64,000 nucleotides of DNA. Source: Microbacterium aurugineum (GTDB lineage Bacteria > Actinomycetota > Actinomycetes > Actinomycetales > Microbacteriaceae). Every line of letters starts with the position of its first letter. Within the stretch, counting starts at the first letter, position 1. The translations under genes were made by a program, and so were the position numbers. Positions 35,301 through 43,116 of the stretch are shown here, piece after piece. The notes below the pieces were generated by a model that saw nothing but the letters and a program-made list of their open reading frames with translations, was not told the origin of the DNA and searched no databases. Location: positions 2,303,411 to 2,367,410 of the forward strand of contig NZ_CP078078.1 of NCBI RefSeq assembly GCF_023101205.1, written 5' to 3'.

Positions 35301-35906
35301 GAACTCCACGCGGTAGGGATGCTCGGACGTGGGCGGGAACACGTCGAGGATGCCCCCGCGCACCGCGAACTCTCCGCGCCGCGACACCATGTCGACGCGC
35401 GAGTACGCCCGCTCGACGAGCTGCTCCACCACGCGGTCGAGTTCGTGGCCCCGACTGCCGACCAGGAGCTCGAGCGGCGCGATCTCGCCGAGGTTCCCTG
35501 CGATCGGCTGCAGCGCGGCGCGGACGGACGCGACCACGATCAACGGGTGGTCGCCCGACCACTCCGCGATCCGACGCAGCGTCTGCAGCCGCTGACCGAC
35601 GGTGTCGGGGCTCGGGCTGAGGCGCTCGTGCGGCAGCGTCTCCCACGCGGGGAAGGTGAGGATGTCGGCATCGGGCATGTAGGCGTGCATCGCCAGCGCC
35701 AGACTCTCCGCCCGGCGACCGGTGGGCACGACCGCGAGAAGAGCGGCCGGATGTCCCGCCGCGGTCCGTCGAGCCAGCAAACCGGCCAGAGTCGGCGCGT
35801 CGAGCCCGTCGACCAGGCCGAGGTCGGCGTCGGTGCGCGCCCAGCTGAGGGCGTCACGGTACAGAGACGCCTCTTCCAAGGCGCGCAGAATCCCCGGAAC
35901 AGTCAC
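32331..35906 (-). CDS. mfd: Transcription-repair coupling factor
   Basis: 1191 residues, normal length. Mfd removes RNA polymerase stalled at DNA lesions and recruits UvrA. N-terminal UvrB-like domain (about residues 1-350, with [26 protein letters not shown]), RNA polymerase-interacting CarD-like domain (about 505-600, [25 protein letters not shown]), RecG-like translocase with Walker A [19 protein letters not shown] (about 665), [15 protein letters not shown] Walker B region, [15 protein letters not shown], and [21 protein letters not shown] motif VI, ending in the TRCF C-terminal domain (about 1010-1120). GTG start with TAGTCT six bases upstream: leaderless. Confidence 0.98.
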   Translation of the reverse strand: [1191 protein letters not shown]

Positions 35907-35912
35907 CGGACA

Positions 35913-35918
35913 AGACTA
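35913..35918 (-). promoter_or_regulatory. Leaderless -10 box for mfd
   Basis: TAGTCT on the minus strand, six bases before the GTG at 35906. Confidence 0.6.
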
Positions 35919-35970
35919 GTCGCGCCCACGGACACTCCCGCCGCCGTCCGACGACGAGCGCTCACCTGCG

Positions 35971-35976
35971 TAGGCT
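35971..35976 (+). promoter_or_regulatory. Leaderless -10 box for the GNAT gene
   Basis: TAGGCT ends six bases before the ATG at 35983. Confidence 0.6.
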
Positions 35977-35982
35977 GTCGGG

Positions 35983-36546
35983 ATGGAATCCGTCGTGCTG
36001 ACCACCGAACGTCTCGTCCTTCATGCTCCGACGGATGCCGACGTCGATGCCATCACCGACGCGTGCCAGGACCCCGAACTCCCCCGCTGGACCACGGTGC
36101 CGAGCCCGTACTCGCGCGAGGATGCGGAGGGCTTCGTGCGCCTGGTGACCGAGCACTGGAACGCGGGAACAGAGGCCGTGTGGGGCGTCTACGCGGACGG
36201 CGGGCTCGTGGGCATGATCGGTCTCCACAACAGGACCGACCACTTCACGGGCGCGACGGCCGAACTCGGCTACTGGGTCGAGGCCTCCGCGCGCGGCAAG
36301 GGCTACCTCGTCGAAGCGGCCCATGCCGTGATCGACTGGGGGTTCACCGATCTCGGCCTCGCCCGCATCCGGTGGCAGGCCGTGGTGGGGAACGTCCCTT
36401 CCGCACGGGCCGCGCGCGCTCTCGGCTTCCGCTACGAAGGTCTGCAGCGCCAGGCGCTGACCAGCCAGCGCGGCCGTGACGACGGGTGGATCGCGGGGCT
36501 GCTGCCCGACGACGACCGCACCCCGGTGGACTGGCCGGTGCTCTGA
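35983..36546 (+). CDS. GNAT acetyltransferase, RimJ/RimL type
   Basis: 187 residues. Typical RimJ/RimL-like N-acetyltransferase: VVLTTERLVLHAPTDADVDAI at the N-terminus; acetyl-CoA-binding motif A ELGYWVEASARGKGYLVEAAHAVIDWGFTDLGLARIRWQAVVGNVPSARAARALGFRYEG (about residues 91-150), with the R-G-K-G-Y pyrophosphate loop. Substrate unknown (protein N-terminus or small amine). Diverges from mfd with 76 bases between the start codons. A 49-base gap leads to the glycosylase gene. Confidence 0.9.
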   Translation: MESVVLTTERLVLHAPTDADVDAITDACQDPELPRWTTVPSPYSREDAEGFVRLVTEHWNAGTEAVWGVYADGGLVGMIGLHNRTDHFTGATAELGYWVEASARGKGYLVEAAHAVIDWGFTDLGLARIRWQAVVGNVPSARAARALGFRYEGLQRQALTSQRGRDDGWIAGLLPDDDRTPVDWPVL

Positions 36547-36595
36547 GGGCCGCCCGCCGGGTGACAGTGTCGGCGGCCGGTGACAGGATGAACGC

Positions 36596-37459
36596 ATGCC
36601 GGAGATGCCGGAAGTCCAGGGCCTGACCACCTTCCTCGACGAGCGCGCCGTGGGGCGGACGATCACGCGGGCGACCGTCGCCGCCATCGCCGCGCTCAAG
36701 ACCTACGACCCACCGATCACTGCGCTGCAGGGACGCACGATCACGGCCTGCGCTCGGCTCGGCAAATTCGTGGTGCTCTCGTGCGGCGACGACCTGCACC
36801 TCGTGTTCCACCTCGCGAAGGCGGGGTGGCTCCGGTGGTACGACGCGCTGCCGACCACGCTCCTCAAGCCGGGCAAGTCCCCCATCGCGCTGCGCATCGC
36901 ACTCGACGACGGCAGCGGCTTCGATCTCACGGAGGCCGGGACGAAGAAGTCGCTCGCCGTCTCCGTGGTCCGCGACCCGCAGGAGGTCCCCGGCATCGCG
37001 CGGCTCGGGCCCGACCCTCTCGACCCCGCGTTCACCAGAGAGGCGTTCGCGGCGTTGCTGGATGAGCGTCGGATGCAGATCAAGGGGCTGCTGCGCGACC
37101 AAGCGGTGATCGCGGGCATCGGCAACGCGTACTCCGACGAGATCCTGCACGCCGCGCGCATGTCGCCGTATGCGATCGCCGGAAAGCTGGACGATGCCGA
37201 GATCGACCGCTTGTTCGCCGCCCTGCGCGAGACGCTGACGGAAGCGATCGCCGAAGCCTCCGGCAAGCCGCCGGCCGATCTGAAAGACGCCAAGCGCCGC
37301 GGGATGCAGGTGCACGCCCGCCGCGGAGAGGCCTGCCCGGTATGCGGCGACACGGTGCGCAGCGTCTTCTTCGCCGACCGTTCGCTCGAGTACTGCCCCA
37401 CCTGCCAGACCGGCGGCAAAGTGCTCGCCGACCGGCGGCTCTCGCGGCTGCTCAAGTGA
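36596..37459 (+). CDS. Fpg/Nei family DNA glycosylase
   Basis: 287 residues. Bifunctional base-excision repair glycosylase/AP lyase fold. N-terminus MPEMPEVQ keeps the catalytic Pro2 and Glu3. The helix-two-turn-helix is in KGLLRDQAVIAGIGNAYSDEILHAARMSPY (about residues 162-191), with the conserved N-x-Y and the Asp/Glu in SDEIL. The C-terminal zinc finger is C-x2-C...C-x2-C (CPVCGDTV, CPTCQTGG). The lesion-recognition loop is too divergent to say MutM or Nei; it is one of the actinobacterial Fpg-like paralogues. A CAGGAT hexamer lies six bases before the ATG. Confidence 0.9.
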   Translation: MPEMPEVQGLTTFLDERAVGRTITRATVAAIAALKTYDPPITALQGRTITACARLGKFVVLSCGDDLHLVFHLAKAGWLRWYDALPTTLLKPGKSPIALRIALDDGSGFDLTEAGTKKSLAVSVVRDPQEVPGIARLGPDPLDPAFTREAFAALLDERRMQIKGLLRDQAVIAGIGNAYSDEILHAARMSPYAIAGKLDDAEIDRLFAALRETLTEAIAEASGKPPADLKDAKRRGMQVHARRGEACPVCGDTVRSVFFADRSLEYCPTCQTGGKVLADRRLSRLLK

Positions 37460-37481
37460 CGGCGGTGGCGAGCGGCGGGCG

Positions 37482-37525
37482 CAAGGTCCCTGTCGTGGAA
37501 TGACAAGGTCCCTGTCGTGGAATGA
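37482..37525. repeat. Perfect 22-bp tandem duplication before the riboflavin operon
   Basis: Two identical copies of a 22-bp unit beginning CAAGGTCCCTGTCG and ending GGAATGA (37482-37503 and 37504-37525) abut without spacer. They end just upstream of the expected -35 of the riboflavin promoter. Confidence 0.9.
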
Positions 37526-37546
37526 AATGCGTGCAGGCGCGTTGAG

Positions 37547-37552
37547 TACACT
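37547..37552 (+). promoter_or_regulatory. -10 box of the riboflavin operon
   Basis: TACACT; predicted start about 37559, five bases before the FMN aptamer. No consensus -35; the tandem repeat occupies the adjacent upstream region. Confidence 0.5.
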
Positions 37553-37563
37553 CAGAGCAACAA

Positions 37564-37704
37564 CGTGCTCCGGGGTCGGTGAGAATCCGAACCGGCGGTG
37601 ACAGTCCGCGAGCGTCTCGAGAGATCGGGATGCCGATCCGGTGGAACTCCGGGACCGACGGTGATGCGAGGGAGACTTCGCTAGTCCGGAAGGGAGGCAG
37701 CACG
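37564..37704 (+). promoter_or_regulatory. FMN riboswitch (RFN element)
   Basis: Closing stem CGTGCT (37564-37569) with AGCACG (37699-37704). The conserved core segments are all present: GGGGTCGGTGAGAATCCGAAC, CGGCGGTGACAGTCCGCGAG, GTGGAACTCCGGGACCGAC and AGTCCGGAAGGGAGG. A GACGCA-TCCG-TGCGTC hairpin follows (37706-37721) without a U-tract, and CCTCCG at 37736 onward can meet the ribD ribosome-binding site AGAGGAGG. I therefore infer control of translation by FMN. The 308-bp gap between the glycosylase gene and ribD is filled by the repeat, promoter and this element. Confidence 0.97.
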
Positions 37705-37768
37705 AGACGCATCCGTGCGTCCGTTCCGCCATCCCTCCGACCCCCGGAGCCTCAGAGGAGGACGACGG

Positions 37769-38812
37769 ATGGCAGTGAACGCGGCAGAGCGCGACGCGAT
37801 GGTTCGCGCGCTCCACCTCGCCGCCCGCGGACCACGAGGGGCGAACCCGCAGGTGGGCGCGGTCATCCTCTCCCCCGAAGGCAGGGTGCTCGCCGAGGGG
37901 TGGCACCAGGGCGCCGGCACCCCGCACGCCGAGGTCGACGCGCTCTCGAAGCTCGACCCGCTCGAGGCCCGCGGCGCCACGGCCGTCGTCACCCTGGAAC
38001 CCTGCAACCACACCGGCCGCACGGGTCCGTGCGCCGTCGCGCTGATCGAGGCCGGCATCGCCCGCGTCGTCTACGCACTCGACGACCCGGGCGCCGTCTC
38101 CGGTGGCGGGGCCGATCGGCTGCGTGCGTCCGGGGTCGACGTCGAGTCGGGAGAACAGGCCGAGGCCGCGCACGCCGTGATCGACGGGTGGCTCACCGCG
38201 CAGCGGCTCGGACGCCCGCACGTCACGGTCAAGTGGGCGCAGAGTCTGGACGGGCGCGCCGCTGCGGACGACGGTTCGAGCATGTGGATCACGGGCCCGG
38301 AGGCGCGCGCCGACGTGCACCGACGCCGTGCAGAGGCCGACGCCATCGCGGTCGGCACCGGCACCGTGCTCGCCGACGACCCCTCCCTCACCGCCCGCGA
38401 CGGCGACGCCCTGCTGCCCCACCAGCCGATCCCGGTGGTCATCGGCGCGCGGGTCACTCCGGACGATGCCGCAGTGCGTCGGCATCCCCACACGCCGCTG
38501 TTCTTCGACACCCATGATCTGCACGCGATCCTGGCCGATCTGCATTCCCGTGGTGTGCAGAGCCTGTTCGTCGAAGGGGGCCCGACCCTCGCCAGCGCTT
38601 TCCTCGCGGCCGGGTTCGCCGACCGCATCCTCGCGTACGTCGCGCCCGTGCTGCTCGGCGGCCGGCGACTCGCGCTGACCGACATCGGGGTCGGTTCCCT
38701 CACCGAGGCCCGGCGCCTCACCATCGACGAGTGGGTGCCCCTCGGGGGCGACCTCCTCGCGATCGCACACCCCGTGGAAGAGACCGACCCGCAGCACGAA
38801 GGAGCCGCCTGA
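37769..38812 (+). CDS. ribD: Bifunctional riboflavin deaminase/reductase RibD
   Basis: 347 residues. The N-terminal cytidine-deaminase-like domain binds zinc with H-A-E in GTPHAEVDAL (about residue 52) and the cysteines in LEPCNHTGRTGPC (about 79-91). The C-terminal reductase domain (about 145-345) has VTVKWAQSLDGRAAADDGSSMWITGPEARADVHRRRAEADAIAVGTGTVLADDP. It carries out the deamination and side-chain reduction steps after GTP cyclohydrolase II. RBS GAGGAGG is about nine bases before the ATG. The stop overlaps ribE (TGATG). Confidence 0.97.
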   Translation: MAVNAAERDAMVRALHLAARGPRGANPQVGAVILSPEGRVLAEGWHQGAGTPHAEVDALSKLDPLEARGATAVVTLEPCNHTGRTGPCAVALIEAGIARVVYALDDPGAVSGGGADRLRASGVDVESGEQAEAAHAVIDGWLTAQRLGRPHVTVKWAQSLDGRAAADDGSSMWITGPEARADVHRRRAEADAIAVGTGTVLADDPSLTARDGDALLPHQPIPVVIGARVTPDDAAVRRHPHTPLFFDTHDLHAILADLHSRGVQSLFVEGGPTLASAFLAAGFADRILAYVAPVLLGGRRLALTDIGVGSLTEARRLTIDEWVPLGGDLLAIAHPVEETDPQHEGAA

Positions 38813-39441
38813 TGTTCACCGGAATCATCGAGGAGATGGGCGAGATCACCGCGATCGCCCCGTCCGGAGACGGCTGGCGCCTGACCGTGCGCGCGCCCCG
38901 AGCCGCCGCGGATGCCGTGCACGGCGAGTCGATCGCCGTCTCGGGAGTCTGCCTGACCGTGGTCGGCTCGACAGCGGACACCTTCGACGCCGACGTGATG
39001 AAGCAGACGCTCGACGTCTCGGCCATCGGGTCGGCGACGGTCGGCACCCGGGTGAACATCGAGAAGGCCATGCCCGTCGGCGCCCGGCTCGGCGGTCACA
39101 TCGTCCAGGGCCATGTCGACGGCACCGGCGACGTGCTCGAGGTGCGCCCGGGGGTCGAGTGGAGCGTGCTGCGCATCAGCCTCCCCGCCGACCTCGCGCC
39201 GCTGGTCGTCGACAAGGGGTCGATCTCGGTCGACGGCACCTCGTTGACCGTGAGCGCCGTCAGCGCCCCTGCCGCCCCCTCCCCGTGGTTCGAGATCTCG
39301 CTGATCCCGGAGACCCTGGCCGCGACGACCCTCGGCGTCCGCGCCGTCGGGGACCGCGTGAACCTGGAGACCGACATCCTCGCCCGGCACGTCGAGCGCT
39401 TGCTCGCGTTCCGCGCCGCACCGGAAGGAGGCTCACGATGA
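38812..39441 (+). CDS. ribE: Riboflavin synthase, alpha chain
   Basis: 209 residues with the two-fold lumazine-binding repeat. First MFTGIIEEMGEITAI, later HGESIAVSGVCLTVV; second repeat HIVQGHVDGTGDVL...DKGSISVDGTSLTVSAV. Dismutates two 6,7-dimethyl-8-ribityllumazine into riboflavin. Coupled to ribD (TGATG) and to ribBA (ATGA). Confidence 0.97.
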   Translation: MFTGIIEEMGEITAIAPSGDGWRLTVRAPRAAADAVHGESIAVSGVCLTVVGSTADTFDADVMKQTLDVSAIGSATVGTRVNIEKAMPVGARLGGHIVQGHVDGTGDVLEVRPGVEWSVLRISLPADLAPLVVDKGSISVDGTSLTVSAVSAPAAPSPWFEISLIPETLAATTLGVRAVGDRVNLETDILARHVERLLAFRAAPEGGSR

Positions 39442-40706
39442 GCCTTTCCACGATCGCCGAGGCCCTGGCCGCACTGCGCGCCGGGCGACCCGTCCTCGTC
39501 GCCGACGACGAGAACCGTGAGAACGAAGGCGATGTCATCCTCTCGGCAGAGCTCGCGACCCCCGAGTGGGTGGCGTGGACCGTGCGCTGGTCGTCCGGAT
39601 TCATCTGCGCCCCGATGCCCGCCGACCTCGCCGATCACCTGAACCTGCCGCCGATGGTCGCCGCCAGCGAAGACGCCCGCTCCACCGCATACACCGTGAG
39701 CGTCGACGCCGCCCAGGGCGTCACGACCGGCATCAGCGCGCATGATCGCGCACACACCCTGAACGTGCTGTCGGATCCGGAGTCGACGTCGACCAGCATC
39801 ATCCGCCCCGGACACGTCCTGCCGCTCCGCGCCGTGGACGGCGGCGTGCGCGAGCGCAGCGGGCACACCGAGGCCGCTGTCGAGCTGATGAAGCTGGCCG
39901 GTCTCCGCCCCGTCGGAGCGATCGCTGAGGTCGTCGCGGAGGACGGCAGCATGATGCGCCTTCCGGGCCTGATCGAACTCGGCGCCCGCGACGGGGTGCC
40001 GGTCATCACGATCGAACAGCTCATCGACCACCTCAACGAGATCGACCCCGACGGCGCGACGCCGAGCGCGCACCGCGGTCGTCGCGTGAGCCTGCGCGCC
40101 GACGCCACGGTGCCGACGACCCACGGCAGCTTCCGATTCCTGGCGTACAAGGACCGCATCACCGGCACCGATCACATCGCCGTCGTCTCCGGTGAGCCCG
40201 GCGAGACGGCGCTCGTGCGGGTGCACTCCGAATGCCTGACGGGTGAAGCGTTCGGGTCGCTGAAGTGCGAGTGCGGTCCGCAGCTCGACTCCGCCCTGGA
40301 CGCGATCGAGAAGGAGAGCGGCGTCGTCATCTACATGCGCGGGCACGAGGGGCGCGGGATCGGGCTCATCAACAAGCTGCGCGCGTACAGCCTGCAGGAA
40401 GAGGGGCTCGACACGGTCGACGCCAACCTCGCGCTGGGTCTGCCCGCCGACGCCCGTGACTACGCGGCAGCGGCCGGGATCCTCGCCGACCTGGGTGTCT
40501 CGAAGGTGCGCCTCCTGACGAACAACACCGACAAGGTCGCACAGCTGCGCGAACTCGGCCTCGACGTCGTCGAGCAGGTACCGCTGATCGTCGGCGTCGG
40601 ACCCAACAACCACCAGTACCTGGAGACCAAGCGTGACCGGATGGGTCACATCATCGGCGAAGCAGAGCTCGCAGAAGCTCTCGCCAAGGGAGAGGACGAG
40701 AAATGA
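39438..40706 (+). CDS. ribBA: Bifunctional DHBP synthase/GTP cyclohydrolase II
   Basis: 422 residues. The N-terminal RibB domain (about 1-205) carries RPVLVADDENRENEGDVILSAE with the metal-binding Glu/Asp and HTEAAVELMKLAGLRPVGAIAEVVAEDGSMMR. The C-terminal RibA domain (about 210-420) has the zinc site HSECLTGEAFGSLKCECGPQL and the catalytic YMRGHEGRGIGLINKLRAYSLQEEGLDTVDAN. It makes both precursors, so the operon contains the whole path from GTP and ribulose 5-phosphate except the phosphatase. RBS GGAAGGAGG lies about seven bases before the ATG. Confidence 0.97.
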   Translation: MSLSTIAEALAALRAGRPVLVADDENRENEGDVILSAELATPEWVAWTVRWSSGFICAPMPADLADHLNLPPMVAASEDARSTAYTVSVDAAQGVTTGISAHDRAHTLNVLSDPESTSTSIIRPGHVLPLRAVDGGVRERSGHTEAAVELMKLAGLRPVGAIAEVVAEDGSMMRLPGLIELGARDGVPVITIEQLIDHLNEIDPDGATPSAHRGRRVSLRADATVPTTHGSFRFLAYKDRITGTDHIAVVSGEPGETALVRVHSECLTGEAFGSLKCECGPQLDSALDAIEKESGVVIYMRGHEGRGIGLINKLRAYSLQEEGLDTVDANLALGLPADARDYAAAAGILADLGVSKVRLLTNNTDKVAQLRELGLDVVEQVPLIVGVGPNNHQYLETKRDRMGHIIGEAELAEALAKGEDEK

Positions 40707-41176
40707 GCGGCGCAGGAGCACCCGAGACCGGCAACATCGACGGGCGGGGACTGAATGTCGTGATCGTGGCCGGCACCTGGCACGAGACGATCTCGAACGG
40801 CCTGATCGCCGGAGCCGAGCGTGTGCTGTCGGCAGCGCAGGCCACGCACCGACTGGTACGCGTGCCCGGATCCTTCGAGCTCGCGATCGCTGCGCAGGCG
40901 GCCTTCGCCGGTGGTGCGGATGCGGTCGTCGCGCTGGGCGTCATCATCCGCGGCGGGACCCCTCACTTCGAGTACGTGTCGGCGGCGACCACCGACGGCC
41001 TCACCCGGGTCGCGCTCGATGCCGGCAAGCCGGTCGGGTTCGGTGTGCTGACCCTCGACGACGAGCAGCAGGGACTCGACCGCGCGGGCCTCGAAGGCTC
41101 GAAGGAGGACAAGGGCGCCGAAGCTGCGGACGCTGCCCTGCGCACCGCCCTCGTGACCCGGGAGCTGCGCGGCTGA
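40703..41176 (+). CDS. ribH: 6,7-dimethyl-8-ribityllumazine synthase
   Basis: 157 residues. Motifs: VIVAGTWHETISNGLIAGAERVL, VRVPGSFELAIAAQAAF, VVALGVIIRGGTPHFEYVSAATTDGLTRVALDAGKPVGFGVLTLDDEQQGLDRAG. It condenses the ribityl pyrimidine with dihydroxybutanone phosphate. Normally His in the RGxTxHF(E/D)Y motif is catalytic, present here. ATGA overlap with ribBA. Last gene of the operon. Confidence 0.97.
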   Translation: MSGAGAPETGNIDGRGLNVVIVAGTWHETISNGLIAGAERVLSAAQATHRLVRVPGSFELAIAAQAAFAGGADAVVALGVIIRGGTPHFEYVSAATTDGLTRVALDAGKPVGFGVLTLDDEQQGLDRAGLEGSKEDKGAEAADAALRTALVTRELRG

Positions 41177-41188
41177 GGCGGGCGCGTG

Positions 41189-41266
41189 CACCTGTCGGGA
41201 GAATGACCGGACGAAGGGGCGAGACCGACGTTTCCGCCCGGCATACGTGCAGTCTCCCGACAGGTG
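41189..41266. repeat. Inverted repeat after ribH
   Basis: CACCTGTCGGGAGA (41189-41202) and its exact complement (41253-41266) flank 50 bases. It starts 13 bases after the ribH stop. It could end the riboflavin transcript, but the large loop and lack of a U-tract make a dispersed palindromic element equally likely. Nothing else is seen between 41177 and 41339. Confidence 0.65.
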
Positions 41267-41339
41267 AACACAGGCGCACGTCGATAGCCCGTGCCTGAGG
41301 TCAGCCTGCCCTTGCTAGCGCAGAAGGGCGCCGCACTCG

Positions 41340-41345
41340 TACGGT
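41340..41345 (+). promoter_or_regulatory. Leaderless -10 box for small membrane protein
   Basis: TACGGT ends six bases before the ATG at 41352. Confidence 0.6.
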
Positions 41346-41351
41346 GAGTGC

Positions 41352-41705
41352 ATGGAGACCCTCCGCCACATCGTGCTGTTCGTCCACCTCATCGGATTCG
41401 CCGTGCTCTTCGGCGCCTGGGCGGCGCAGGCGTTCGGGGGCAAGCGCCAGATCACGAAGATCATGGACTACGGCCTCGCCATCGCCGGTGTCGCGGGTCT
41501 CGCTCTCGCCGCACCGTGGGGTATCGAGTACGAGCTCAACTACGTCAAGATCGGCGTCAAGCTGGTCGTGCTGCTGATCATCGGTGCCCTGCTCGGCATC
41601 GGCTCCGCCCGTCAGAAGCGCGGCGCCGCCGTGCCGCCCGCCGTGTTCTGGCTGATCGGCATCCTGGCGCTCCTGAACGCGGGTCTCGCCGTCATCTGGC
41701 GCTGA
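41352..41705 (+). CDS. Small four-helix membrane protein, function unknown
   Basis: 117 residues with four predicted transmembrane segments (about 5-27, 40-60, 68-88, 94-114), little loop sequence and two His near the start (RHIVLFVHLIGF), reminiscent of short CopD/DUF-type haem or copper membrane proteins, though I cannot place it in a family. ATG with TACGGT six bases upstream, so probably leaderless. Its last 14 bases overlap the convergent FGGY kinase gene. Confidence 0.8.
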   Translation: METLRHIVLFVHLIGFAVLFGAWAAQAFGGKRQITKIMDYGLAIAGVAGLALAAPWGIEYELNYVKIGVKLVVLLIIGALLGIGSARQKRGAAVPPAVFWLIGILALLNAGLAVIWR

Positions 41706-43116
41706 CCGGCTCCTCCTCGTCGGCGAACAGTCGTCGTACGCGCGGCAGCAGCTGCTCGTACCTCCGCCGCACGTCGCCGTACGCGGTCGCCGCCTCGGCA
41801 TCGACCCCCACCTCCGTCCCCACCGCGACCATCGAGGTCACGGCGGCTTCCCATGTCGGGTGCATCCCCGTGCCGACCGCAGCGCAGATCGCAGCCCCGA
41901 TCCCCGCCGCGTCCTGCACGAGAGGTACGCGAACGGGCACCCCGTACACCGCAGCGAGGATGCGCAGCATGAGCATTGATCCGCTTCCACCGCCCGTGAC
42001 CAGCAGACGCCGTCGCCGCCGGCCCAGCGCCCGTCCTGCACGCGAATCCGCTGCCTCGGTCTCGATCGCGAGAGCCTCGAGGATCGCCCGATATATGTGG
42101 AACCGTCCCTGAGTGCCGTCGAAACCGACCAGCGCGCCCCGCCGCCAGGGCTCCTCGGCAGGTGCGAGCCAGTCGAGCGCGGCGACGAGCCCCCCGGCGC
42201 CGACAGGCACACTCTCGGCACCGCGATTCAGCTCGTCTTCAGTCGTCGCGGCACCGGCGTCCGACAGGAGATCACGGAACCAGCTGACGGTCCACATTCC
42301 CCGACGCACACCGCCGCTCTCGTAGAGGTAACGCCCCGGCTCCGACGCGAAATTCGTCCAGACATCGGGATGCGGCGGTAGCGGGCGATCCCCCGGGATC
42401 ATGGTGGCGACATAAGTGCCGAGCGAGAGCAGCACGTCGCCCTCGTCGCGCAGACCGGCGCCGAGGGCCTCCACGGCCTTGTCGTTCGCGGTCGCGATGA
42501 CCGGGATCCCCGCCGGGAGTCCGATGATCTCCGCAGCGGACTCCGTCAGAGTCCCCAGGACCTCACCCGGCGCGGCCAACTCGAACAGCATCGACGGCGC
42601 CATGCCCGTGCGGGCGTAGTCCTCGGCATCTTCGCTCCACTGCCAGCGCGCCGTGTCGATCGGCCAGACTCCCTGCACGTTACCGGCGGCGTCCCGCCGC
42701 TCTCCGGTGAGACGGTGCGCGAGGTAGCCCGAGGACGTCGTGACATAGACCGCATCGTCGACCTCGCGCTCGTAGGCGCGCGGGAGCCGCTCATCCATCC
42801 AGCTCATGATCGGCTGAGCGAGGGAGCCGTCAGCGCGCAGCACGGCCCGGCAGAACCGGATCGTGCACAGCCCGATGCCGTGGATCTCGGTAGTGTCTCC
42901 CCCGAACTCCGCCATCGCCCCGCGGACGGCAGCGACGATCGAGTCCCAGAGGTCGTCGTCCGGATGCTCCCAGCGGCCCGGCGCCGGCGACGCATACGGC
43001 CGCAGCCCGACGCGGGCACTCGCGTGCACGACGCCCAGACCGTCCACGATCAACACCTTGGTACTCTGGGAGCCGTTGTCGATCGCAATGACATAGCCCG
43101 TCGCTGGCGTGCTCAC
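41692..43116 (-). CDS. FGGY-family carbohydrate/polyol kinase
   Basis: 474 residues. Two-domain FGGY kinase: N-terminal phosphate-1 loop YVIAIDNGSQSTKVLIVDGLG, catalytic-region SWMDERLPRAYEREVDD, and the C-terminal ATP site LVTGGGSGSMLMLRILAAVYGVPV...DAAGIGAAICA. Together with its FAD-oxidase and SDR neighbours it resembles E. coli YgcE. The substrate is unknown; FGGY kinases act on sugars and polyols. GTG start overlaps the FAD oxidase stop (GTGA). Last gene of the ten-gene operon starting at 51858. Confidence 0.88.
   Translation of the reverse strand: MSTPATGYVIAIDNGSQSTKVLIVDGLGVVHASARVGLRPYASPAPGRWEHPDDDLWDSIVAAVRGAMAEFGGDTTEIHGIGLCTIRFCRAVLRADGSLAQPIMSWMDERLPRAYEREVDDAVYVTTSSGYLAHRLTGERRDAAGNVQGVWPIDTARWQWSEDAEDYARTGMAPSMLFELAAPGEVLGTLTESAAEIIGLPAGIPVIATANDKAVEALGAGLRDEGDVLLSLGTYVATMIPGDRPLPPHPDVWTNFASEPGRYLYESGGVRRGMWTVSWFRDLLSDAGAATTEDELNRGAESVPVGAGGLVAALDWLAPAEEPWRRGALVGFDGTQGRFHIYRAILEALAIETEAADSRAGRALGRRRRRLLVTGGGSGSMLMLRILAAVYGVPVRVPLVQDAAGIGAAICAAVGTGMHPTWEAAVTSMVAVGTEVGVDAEAATAYGDVRRRYEQLLPRVRRLFADEEEPVSAR

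Noticed and set aside
32907..36479. A 1190-codon open frame antisense to mfd
   Set aside because: Mirrors mfd almost exactly; low-complexity translation. Long antisense frames are expected at this G+C content.
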